A DNA stretch of 64,000 nt from Incurvaria masculella. Taxonomy: Eukaryota; Arthropoda; Insecta; Lepidoptera; Incurvariidae. Made by a program: the position numbers and the translations under genes. Position 1 is the first letter of the stretch, and each line of letters opens with the position of its first letter. Location: contig OX335657.1 in assembly GCA_946894095.1 (NCBI GenBank), positions 1,364,001 to 1,428,000 on the forward strand, written 5' to 3'. A model generated the notes under the pieces. The model made no database searches and was not told the origin of the DNA. It saw only the letters and a list, made by a program, of their open reading frames with translations. Positions 34,785-64,000 of the stretch are shown one piece after another.

Positions 34785-35173
34785 ATATGGCGGCTCGTAG
34801 CCTGGTGGCGTGGGGACTGGCCTAACGTACCGGAGATCTGGGTTCAACACCGACATGCACCACTGTCTTTCTCTTTCCGAGTTCGATAAGTGCATTTCGT
34901 CACGAATGCGAGCTGCTTCATGGTTCGGAATCCATGTAAACTAGGTGGTAGGGCTTAAACCCGCCTGGGTTGGTACCATCGCATTGGATGAAAAGATGTT
35001 CGAAGCGGCAATGAAAAATTGTCCGTGTTTTCCATCCAGTTGAATGTAGCCGTGCTCATATAGGGAGGGTGCTGGCATGGCACCTAATTCCTTCGGGAAT
35101 GTGGTGTATTGGGCTAATATAATGGTAGTTGTGTGGTATTAGCCATCCATGTCAAGTCGCATAAAAAAAAAAC
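34785..35173 (+). mobile_element. SINE with tRNA-like head, full-length copy
   Basis: tagcctggtggcg (A box-like), ggttcaacacc (B box-like), the shared body and an A-tail at 35163-35173. Best match to the SINE at 4117. Confidence 0.82.
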
Positions 35174-37990
35174 TAAACAATTCTTGAAAAAACTGAAGAA
35201 GGGAAAAAAGAAGAAAGAACAAAAATAATAACTGTGACAATATAATATTGTAAAGAAGATTAAATTATAATAATATATATTTTATAACTGACGCATGCCT
35301 AAATGAGTCTCTGAAGGAACCGATTGCCAACAGGGATATAACGTCTTTTGATAAGGTGCAGACTCAGATATTTATTGCCTGTTCTTAGATATCAAATATC
35401 AAGTAAATTGGATGGTTGTTTTTAAAATCATAAGTAAACTATGTTCCTATGGGAAGCGCAATTTAATGCTTTCTGTTTGGCTCACCTTAAAGGTTTTACA
35501 TTAGACAAAAACTATTTGGGACCTTGTGTGCGCAGAAAACTAGGATAACGCTCGTAGGATTTTGCAAGTAGTTGATGCAAATTCACCTGTACAAAGAATC
35601 AACGACCTGTGACATATTATGAATGGGATATTGCCCTCCATTTGAAATCCTCCATCTTTCCCGGCCTCAAATAGAACTGTTTGAAAATAGGGTAGTTCAT
35701 CAATATGATGTAGATTTTTTCACTTCCCTTATCTTCAGAAATGTACGACCTAGGAGAACTGTGATGACCTAGTAGAGCATGTAAGGTGTATGCTTGTAGG
35801 GAATCAAAAGAAGTATCTTGTGTTCATACTGCATGGCGCTCTATATCTCTGCCTGCCTACCCGTCTGGGAAAGTGGCTAATGGTATTACAATTTCCAAAA
35901 CCCTGAATGGTTTAGATATACAATTGGACCCGAAATTTTCGCTGTTGCCGAGATATTGACCTGAGCGGAACCGGGCACCTCAGTTAGTAAAATGTAAATT
36001 TGAGGGTTGAATTCCTCAGCTCAGAACTTTTATCTACGCTTCGTGAAATTATTCTTGTAATTATTTCAATAAAACAAATATCCAATTGTAATAACCATTT
36101 CGATTTTATTCACTTACAATATGAAATAACTTACTCTTACAGTAAAAATAAGTTGTTTTCAGATGTCCGTTGGAGAACTCCCCCCACCACCAGCTTCATC
36201 TGTCCCAGTCTTCCCGTCAGGAAACCTCCAAGTCACAAGTTATTGTTACAACGAGCCGCATGTTATCTTAACTCCCATCTGTACTTAAAATACACTCCTA
36301 ATGATTACTCGTACATTATTGTAATTTGTTATAGGTACATTACATCAATATGGACAATTTGGACGTTCAGTTGTGAAATTGTATTTTTATCATAGAAACA
36401 TAGGCTGTAGGAATTTTTACATTCCTAAAACTCATTATATTTTTTGTATTTTCTTAAATGTGTAGGTGCACAACAGATTAGGGTTGGTTCTGTCAAAAAG
36501 AAGTTTAAGTTTGGAAACAATTTGCCAACAGCCGTTAAACATTTAAAAATAATCTATAAGGACACGTATTTGCATATCTTTCATAATTACGAAAACAACA
36601 CTATTCAAACACAGCAGAGAGAAAAAAAAATATGAATGGCAATGTAAATGTTTTAGTTCAAGATATTGAAATGACCCACTATAAACCAAACTAATATGGC
36701 CACTTACATATACGATGACAAAAAAAACATTATTGCTTCTTGCTTTCAGGTAACACTATATTTTGTCAGCCAGTATACTTGCCTATATTCTATACCCAGA
36801 ACTGCATTAAGTTAATAATTGTGCTAGTCGTAACCCCCCACACGCCTACACACCTACCTCACACTAGCTTACTCTAAATGAAATTATTTCACTACTGAGG
36901 TTTCAAATAATACACTACATATAAAACATCTATCAGTTATGAATGTACCCACATACGTAACCTAACTTTATTGGCGACGTTACAAAGCAATAATGCCGTA
37001 CAAAAACTTATCAACATGCACGGAACATACAAGAACTAGATGAAATGCAACTAATCTATTCTATGTAGATAACCTCTAGAGTAAGATTCAAATACAATCA
37101 TTTATTAGTAATAACTTATTAAGATTTCTGTAAAGAAAAAATATTTCCTATGTAAATGTTGTCACATAAAAAAAGTTTAGCAATAAAGTGTTATTTACAA
37201 AATACGATCACAAATGGCTACACATCGGAAAATCTCGTATCATCATTGTTCATGTTACTTTTACCTCTTAGTGAATCATCTAGTTATGTTTATTGGGATG
37301 CGATTTATTTGGGAGAAATAATTCCATTGGTGAAAGACTACCATGTGAATCAATATTGTAAAGTTGATTTCAATGAATATGATAAAAGAACTATAACATT
37401 CACAACAAAAAATTTCTCTGATCACTCCTTTATTGTCTTTGTGATCTACAACTACCAATGCACTTGCAGCATTTTGTTATCGATGATTAATTACTTTACA
37501 GAAATCGTACGAGCCGTCAAGAAAAACATTTTTCCAAAAAATCAAAGCGGACGTATGTAGAAATAAATAACCACAAAGTGTACTCTTGTCAACACTTGTC
37601 AACGTGACACATTCGCACACACAATCTACTTAACACTTAATCACACTAAGAAGTAGGTATACTCTAACTTTTGACAGCCATTTTCTGTACAATAATCTTA
37701 GATGCGGTGCCAAGAGCTTCTGATTGCACTCGGAGCAAAGTCATAATAAATCGGAGTATTGCACGCGATTTTGCTCCATATAGCCTACGTGATTATATAC
37801 ACTCTTGCTTAAATCAAATTAAGGGTACTTCATAATTTATTCCATTAATCATTGTTTTCTAGTTTAACATTATTTTTATCTGGAGATTATTCCCGCTGCC
37901 CGCCCGCCGACGGACGCTCCGCGCGCGCTATCCACAAACTTGTCTGCACTTTCGATCCCGTCCCAACTGCACAGCCTTCCAAGGTACCTG
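35174..37990. other. Intergenic region between TAF9 and JNK
   Basis: Mostly AT-rich, without a convincing gene. The stretch at 35895-35990 (gaatggtttagatatacaattgg) matches a short dispersed repeat also at 22985-23080. A GC-rich patch at 37890-37985 precedes a possible minus-strand acceptor (aaatgcag near 37990); it could be a JNK 3'-UTR exon, but this is weak. Confidence 0.35.
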
Positions 37991-38892
37991 CATTTAAAAA
38001 AAAATATCAACAGAAGTTTTGAAAAAACGGCACCAGTGTGTCCGTTCAGAAGTCAGGGCAATCAAGGGAAGGGGGAATGGGAGTAATGAGGAAGAAAACA
38101 AAGATGTCGCCACTGTCCAAACTGTAATTTCTGTCAGTTTTGTCAGAGTTTTTGAACGAAAGATGAACTCCACAATGCAGTTAGAATAAGGTTTGGAGGA
38201 CAAGAAGATCTTTGTTTTTCTTCAAACAAATTTTATTCTAATTGTATTATAGAAAAAAAATCTGAATAATATTGAGGAAATTGAGTCATTTTAATTAAAT
38301 AGATTGAGTTAATACATTTTTAAAATACATTCTGTTTTATTTTTTAGGGTCCTTGACAGCTTTGACGCTTCTTTTAGGGCACCTAGGTCGCGGTCCGATT
38401 TGAACCATCGTTACCAAAAGGGCATTCACAACTGGTACGATTCACGCTTACAGCTCTCAAAATGGCGTCCCGTGAATGGTATGACGTAATCGTTACGTCA
38501 CTCGACGCCTTACCCAGTGCTCACGCTTTGGAGGTAGGGCACTGTGTATGCAACTGTCAGTGTCACATTTAGTCGTTTATATAGTGTAGTCTATCATATT
38601 TCCTCAGTGTTTTTTCACAAACTGGTGAATGTCCCTCAGTTGAAAATTCAAGTTCAGCTTAGAGCAATTGATTAGATTCAAATTTAAGGTGAACTATTGC
38701 AACTAATGTAATTGGTTCCATGTTTATCGTTTTGATTCTGTAAGCGTACACAAACAGTCCGAATTGTTTGTGACGCTTACAGCTTTAAGCGTGCAATCTA
38801 ACTTGGAACGCTTGTATACGCTTTAAGCACTGTAATCTTTTAGAGTTCAAAACTGAACACACAGCTAGACGCAACCTGCCGTAAGAAGCAGT

Positions 38893-38898
38893 TTTATT
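38893..38898 (-). terminator. Candidate poly(A) signal of JNK
   Basis: AATAAA on the minus strand about 92 nt after the JNK stop codon. Confidence 0.55.
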
Positions 38899-38989
38899 CC
38901 CGTTTCCCCCTGTTTTGAGATAGAATTGTCCATCCCCCTCCCCTCTCAACAAAATCCTGTGTCTGTATCGGTTGCGGGCGGCTTCGTAC

Positions 38990-59442
<20,453 letters not shown>

Positions 59443-59689
59443 TCACTTACCGCTTCCTGCCCACGCTCACGCAACACACCTACACCTGCAATTGTAGGGG
59501 TGGACACTCTTAGACGATTTTAGAATCGAAAATTTCATCAACATTAAGAGCATATAAACCATTTATCGCCCGTAGTACAGGGTATTGACAGGATAACGAC
59601 TCTCTTAAATGCTATTTCACAGACGAAACTTCAAAGAATCTTCTCGCGGTTTTGAGAAGTCATAGTTCTGTTCAGTTCAACCAGTTTTG

Positions 59690-59870
59690 TAAACTTAGAC
59701 TAAGTGGACGTTGAAAAAAAAAACAGCGGAGTTTCTTTCCAGTTCTTCTTCGCTGTGTTTTGTTTTGCTGAACTGGCCAATGCTAAAATATGACAAATCC
59801 GAGTGCAGTGTACTGTCTATGGATGATGAATAAACAATACAATACAATACAATACAATACAGTGAAACAC
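59690..59870 (+). mobile_element. LINE 3' end with (ATACA)n tail
   Basis: tttctttccagttcttcttc, then gatgatgaataaacaatac and repeats of aatac at 59835-59862, the tail type of the LINE at 46660. Confidence 0.65.
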
Positions 59871-61046
59871 AATACCGACCTAACAACGCAACTGAGTATA
59901 TCACTGGGCGCTCTGAATTGATATTTTTTGTTTTTCAGGCGGTAACGCACTGTGTTAGTATAGAGAGCGATATAGTGTGAGCGAGATGACATGCTATTCG
60001 CAAGTAGGGACCGCCATTTCTAAATCGTTTCTTTATTGAACCAGGTTATACATATGCAACTCACCCAAGTAACGAACGCTCCTAGGCCTTCTCTTAAGCG
60101 TGCCACAGGTCCAAGTGACGACACTGAAGTAGTACCGCAAGTACTAGTAGTAAGCGAAATGTGTTCAGGGCGGTGAGCTATCACAGATTCAGTCTTGTTT
60201 CCGTTCGGAAGACTTTGCCGACGTCTTGGACGTCCGAATTGTCTGCAACAAGGAAACATTCAATCGTAAAATGTATTGCGATTGCAGTGTTATACAATAA
60301 TTTTCAAAATCGGTAAACGGACATAAAACATACATAAAGTAGAACATAGAACCTCCTTATATTGTGAAGTCGGTTAAAAAGTTAGTTGGCACGCGCTTTA
60401 TTTCAATTATTTAACTGTTTCAATACTATAGGTGTTGAAATAGAAATGGGGTCTCATACGTTATCTGTGCCACGAGGCTGACTAAACTGTTCTAGGCGCA
60501 AGTATAGTAATTGTAAGGTATATATTTTATATCCCTCGCAAGTGAACAATATAACTGAGTAACAAATTGCTTCAGTAACAAAGCTTGACTAACAGTGCTT
60601 GACTAACAAAAAAATAAAAAAATTATTTATTGCTTACAACTATTATTACATAGTATGCAAAGTCAAGCTTATTGCCAAAGGCAAACTCTAGCAGCCAATA
60701 TTAACATTAGACAAGATATTAACAGGTAGCAAGAAACATTAAATTACTTAAAACTAAGCAAAATTATCAGACTTAAAAACATTCGATAACTTAAGACTTT
60801 GCATAACAGACAGACTATATAATTTAATCGTTATAACATTTGCATTGTATGATAACTACGACTCACTCTGAAATTTCAAAAAGATTAAAGATACGTCGAT
60901 GATCTAACTGTATTTAAAGCTTAAAACAGTAAATATCTCTCGCTCTCATTCTCTGCTGAAACTTTTGTACGGAATATAAACTACTGAGACAAATAGATAA
61001 ACCACCCATTCGGAAGACGATGACGTATGATTATACACGTACAGTC
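59871..61046. other. Upstream flank of JNK
   Basis: Not recognised as coding. AT-rich from 60300 on. May hold JNK 5'-leader exons, which cannot be predicted from sequence alone. Confidence 0.35.
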
Positions 61047-61154
61047 GTATTCAGAGAGGATCTGTCAAAATTTAGTACGAGATTAGCCCCGGACTAACCA
61101 TACAAAAACCGGTTTAGTCCGGCGGATTAAAGTTAGTCTGCCCACTCTGAATAC
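61047..61154. mobile_element. 108-bp MITE with GTATTCAGA ends
   Basis: gtattcagagaggatctgtc at the left and cccactctgaatac at the right. Inverse of 31387-31494, exactly the same length. Confidence 0.78.
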
Positions 61155-61349
61155 AACAAGTAGAGTTTTCCTAAAGAAGACTGCAGGCGATTTACTCGAA
61201 GTTTCCACGGATTCCGGGAGCGGTACACCTACGAAGTGTCTCCACGCCGGAGGCGCGCCGCATCTTCCAAACTTCCAGCGGCGAACAGAAGCCAGTTTAA
61301 CTGAGGGCCGTCGCGAGGTTCATCGCAATTAATTAATGAGCCGGAAGCG

Positions 61350-61425
61350 AGCGGGGGTGGGGGTGGGTGGGAGCGGGTCGCCCCCCTCCGCCGCCGGATG
61401 GGGGGTGGGGGGGGGGGGCGATAGG
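61350..61425 (+). other. G-rich tract with G-quadruplex potential
   Basis: gcgggggtgggggtgggtgg at 61351, then more runs of three or more G (61369-61377) and a tggggggtggggggg stretch at 61400-61418. Four or more closely spaced G-runs on the plus strand satisfy the usual quadruplex pattern. It is about 1.9 kb upstream of the JNK exon 1a ATG. Confidence 0.7.
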
Positions 61426-61609
61426 GAGCCGCCTAGCGCCTCCGCAGCGCTGGCTCCGTTGCTGATTTAAAACATTGACTAATTTCATTGCATATCAATA
61501 CTAATTATCTGCAGACTGGACATCCGAATAAATCGAAAATGATTATGTACGATACCTAGTCGGGTCATAAATTTATGATACTCTTGAGATTTGATTGAGA
61601 AAAAAAAAG

Positions 61610-61757
61610 ACAAAAAAAAAAAAAATTTATAGACCAATTAAGTTTCTTTGCGGGTTCTTCTTCACTGGTTGATCGAATCCGCGGATCAATCAAATTGTGA
61701 CATGACTTAGTGTAGTTTTACTACCAGAAGTTGAATAAATGAATGAAATGAAATGAT
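61610..61757 (+). mobile_element. LINE 3' end fragment
   Basis: Nearly identical to 14990-15137 over about 140 bp (gatcgaatccgcggatc, catgacttagtgtagtt, cagaagttgaataaat), ending in gaatgaaatgaaatg repeats. Confidence 0.7.
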
Positions 61758-61776
61758 TACCGCGGTCGTTAGACAT

Positions 61777-61963
61777 GTTTGAAAAATGTTACGGCTTTTC
61801 ACGCGGCAGGCAGAGACATTCTCCGACGTTTCGAGCTAATCATACAGCCCGTTGTCAAGGAGGCATCCGCCACGTTCTTACGCAGGAATCGTCTGCTGCG
61901 TACGAACGTGGCGTTCGAGAATGTCTCTGCCTGCCGCGTGAAAAGCCGTAACATTTTTCAAAC
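61777..61963. mobile_element. 187-bp fold-back element
   Basis: Terminal inverted repeats of about 47 bp look perfect: gtttgaaaaatgttacggct at the left, agccgtaacatttttcaaac at the right. The middle also partly folds (aacgtggcg against cgccacgtt). Confidence 0.9.
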
Positions 61964-62249
61964 GGGTCATACATTTTGTCACATGTCTGCTGTGAAATTT
62001 TTAAGTAACCATTTATACATCAAAGAGAACCTACGAAAACATAGATTATTATGCTAACCAAGCTTTTTCAAAATTACCCGCGCGATTTTAAATACAAGCT
62101 TTCAACCTGTGCGGCCAGTCGTCTACAGCAGCACGAACGAGGTACGTATCAATTATCTAAGACGCTTTGATCAAGGATGCCTTCAGTAACTCAGAATCAG
62201 GATGAGGCTTTGAGCCGGTATTTTCCTCCGTGTGTGACCATATTATTTA

Positions 62250-62460
62250 ACCGACTTCAAAAAAGGAGGAGGTTATCAATTCGTCTGTATGTTTTTTTTT
62301 TATGTTTGTTACTTCATAACTTTTGCCTGGGTGAACCGATTTTGATGATTATTTTTTTTAATGATAGCTAGTGCTTCCCAAGTGGTCCCATTTTAATTTG
62401 GTTAAGTTCTGACAATGATATCCATGACAAAATCATAAAAGTCTTAAATTTGTATTAAGA
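62250..62460 (+). repeat. Dispersed repeat starting ccgacttcaaaaaaggagg
   Basis: Has the landmarks gaggaggttatcaattcgtc and gggtgaaccgattttgatg. The ccgacttcaaa start also recurs in the hairpin arms at 62610 and 62855. Confidence 0.5.
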
Positions 62461-62590
62461 TGTGCGCGACAAATGGACGAATAACTCAATATAACGCCAA
62501 CTGATTTCGGTGATTATTTTTTTATTGGAAAGGACGTGTACAAATTAGTAAGTGTACTTCAGATTCACTAAAAATAAACAAATAAAAAAA

Positions 62591-62880
62591 AATTAACAAA
62601 AAAAAAATAACCGACTTCAAAGAAAAAGCACTAAAAAGTAAAAAATAATTTCCATTTTTGTAGTTACGATTTCTGTTATTTTTTAAGTCGGTGTCAGCCA
62701 AGGTTAGGTTAGGTTAGGTTAGGTTAGGTTAGGTTAGGTTAGGTTCTCTTGATTGGCGCTGCGCGTGCCCGGCTGACGCCGACTCAAAAAATAACAGAAA
62801 TCGTAACTACAAAAATGGAAATTATTTTTTACTTTTTAGTGCTTTTTCTTTGAAGTCGGTTATTTTTTTTGTTAAATTTT
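62591..62880. repeat. Long hairpin with interstitial TTAGG telomere-type array in the loop
   Basis: Arms of about 105 bp (62591-62699 and 62770-62880) are near-perfect inverted repeats (gtagttacgatttctgttat against ataacagaaatcgtaactac). The loop begins with nine or so TTAGG units at 62700-62745. Confidence 0.92.
62700..62745 (+). repeat. (TTAGG)n array
   Basis: Uninterrupted aggtt/ttagg units, the telomere pentamer of most insects including Lepidoptera, here at an internal site. Confidence 0.95.
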
Positions 62881-63149
62881 TATTATCCAAAGTGCCGGAT
62901 TAACCCCCGTTTTCACCACCTCCAGCTACCTGAAATCCGATAGTTAACTTTCGGTTAAATTGCATTTTTGTATGGTGTAACCAAAAGGTAACTTTGGGAT
63001 TTTTGTAGCTGGAGGTGGTGAAACCGGGCGTATGTCTATTGCACGCGACGCTAGACAGTTTTGCGTGCTTTTCGCTTTATGAGCTGACATAATTCTATTG
63101 TATATCATCTTTTATCTGTGTCCAAACATTTAAGAAACTATTGCTACAC

Positions 63150-63428
63150 CTTTTTAGGGTTCCATACCCAAAGGGTGTCAACGGAACCCTATTACTAAGC
63201 CTCCGCTGTCCGTCCGCCTGTCACAGGGCTGTATCTCAGTAACCGACAGATGAAATTTTCACAGAATGTGTATTGATTTTGCCGTTAAAACAAAAAAATA
63301 GGTAAAATCGAAAAATAATTAAAATTAAACGGGGCCATAAAAAAAACTTGATATTTTGTGTTAAAACTTTTACGATGCTATGGAACCCTTCGTGTGCGAG
63401 TCCGACTCGCATTTGGCTGGTTTTTTTA
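63150..63428 (-). repeat. Dispersed repeat, GGGTTCCGTACC family
   Basis: Minus-strand copy: agggttccatacccaaaggg at the left, gagtccgactcgcatttgg at the right, short gtccgtccg tract. Confidence 0.82.
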
Positions 63429-64000
63429 AGGTAATCACCATTTTTATTTCATTTTAATTAATTTATAAAAATATAGTTATATTAGTTATTTTGATTTAGA
63501 TTTTTTTTATTTTGCAGAACCCTTGCTGGAATACCCATTGTCTGTTATTGAACTTTGTATTAGAGGAATTTTAGGAGTCTTTAGGCTTTTGAGAACGAAC
63601 CGTTTCTAAAAGTCATTTCTCTGCCGCACCGCCAGTATATGGAACTGTCTGCCGGCGGGAGCCTTTCCTCGTACCTATAACCTGGGAGTCTTTATCAATT
63701 CAATCCGACATAATTGAGATTCGATTAAGAAAATGAGAAGGAACATTTTCGTCTGACATTAATCTGTGGGGAAAATTCGAACCTGAAATCTTCGGACTAA
63801 ATGACCGACTTTCTAACCACATCCCTATGTTTACCTCATATGAGGTATTATATTTAGATTATCTCTTAGTTATAATTAACTAAATGCTGTCGTCTATAGT
63901 AGGCGCCATCTTTCTTTTTTTATCTGAGGTCACAAGACTTTTTATTGTAACAGTATTTGGGTTTATCAAATCTGTTGATCAACAAATTCACTGCTTTTAC
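63429..64000. other. Unassigned end of window
   Basis: No coding, RNA or repeat feature recognised. Confidence 0.4.

Noticed and set aside
37156..37560. 134-codon plus-strand frame
   Set aside because: AT-rich composition, no recognisable domain, no splice context and no similarity I can name; probably chance.
37890..37990. JNK 3'-UTR exon
   Set aside because: A GT follows the JNK stop (TAG|GTACGA) and an acceptor-like aaatgcag lies near 37990, but both are weak and an AATAAA is closer to the stop.

Overview
This is a window of eukaryotic, almost certainly lepidopteran (moth or butterfly) nuclear DNA. Spliced genes with GT-AG introns, an interstitial TTAGG insect-telomere-type array, a Mag-like Ty3/gypsy element with very short LTRs, tRNA/5S-headed SINEs and many small inverted-repeat elements all point that way. 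The species cannot be named from the sequence.

Left third (1-23.4 kb): three five-exon genes for mitochondrial 3-hydroxyacyl-CoA dehydrogenase (HADH), with the same intron positions and phases. Copies A (329-7661) and B (9175-17428) lie in tandem on the minus strand. They come from a duplication of roughly 8 kb that also copied the upstream region. Copy C (18362-23359) is more divergent and lies head-to-head with B on the plus strand. Copy A has a GGA-to-TGA nonsense change that removes the last 14 residues. The introns of A and B have since been filled by different mobile elements (a dead mariner in A; a 5'-truncated LINE and TTAA-flanked MITEs in B).

Middle (23.4-38 kb): a THAP-domain relic; a structurally complete Ty3/gypsy element with identical 104-bp LTRs and a 5-bp target duplication (24017-28392); and the two-exon TAF9 gene, a TFIID/SAGA subunit (31961-33461). 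The rest is repeat-rich intergenic DNA.

Right half (38.9-59.4 kb): one minus-strand gene for the stress-activated MAP kinase JNK (basket), with eight coding exons assembled here with matching phases. It has two alternative first coding exons (59273-59415 and 53286-53383), both ending in the same phase and each supplying its own glycine-rich loop. Exon 3 is followed by four more tandem copies of itself, with an exact 229-bp period. The copies keep the reading frame but have lost the acceptor AG. A nearly intact LINE lies in intron 3 in the same orientation, and about 1.7 kb of minisatellite abuts exon 1a.

The final 4.5 kb has no recognised gene. It holds a G-rich tract, two long hairpins (one with the TTAGG array in its loop) and dispersed repeats. 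HADH serves mitochondrial fatty-acid beta-oxidation, TAF9 basal transcription and JNK stress signalling; nothing suggests that the three loci work together.
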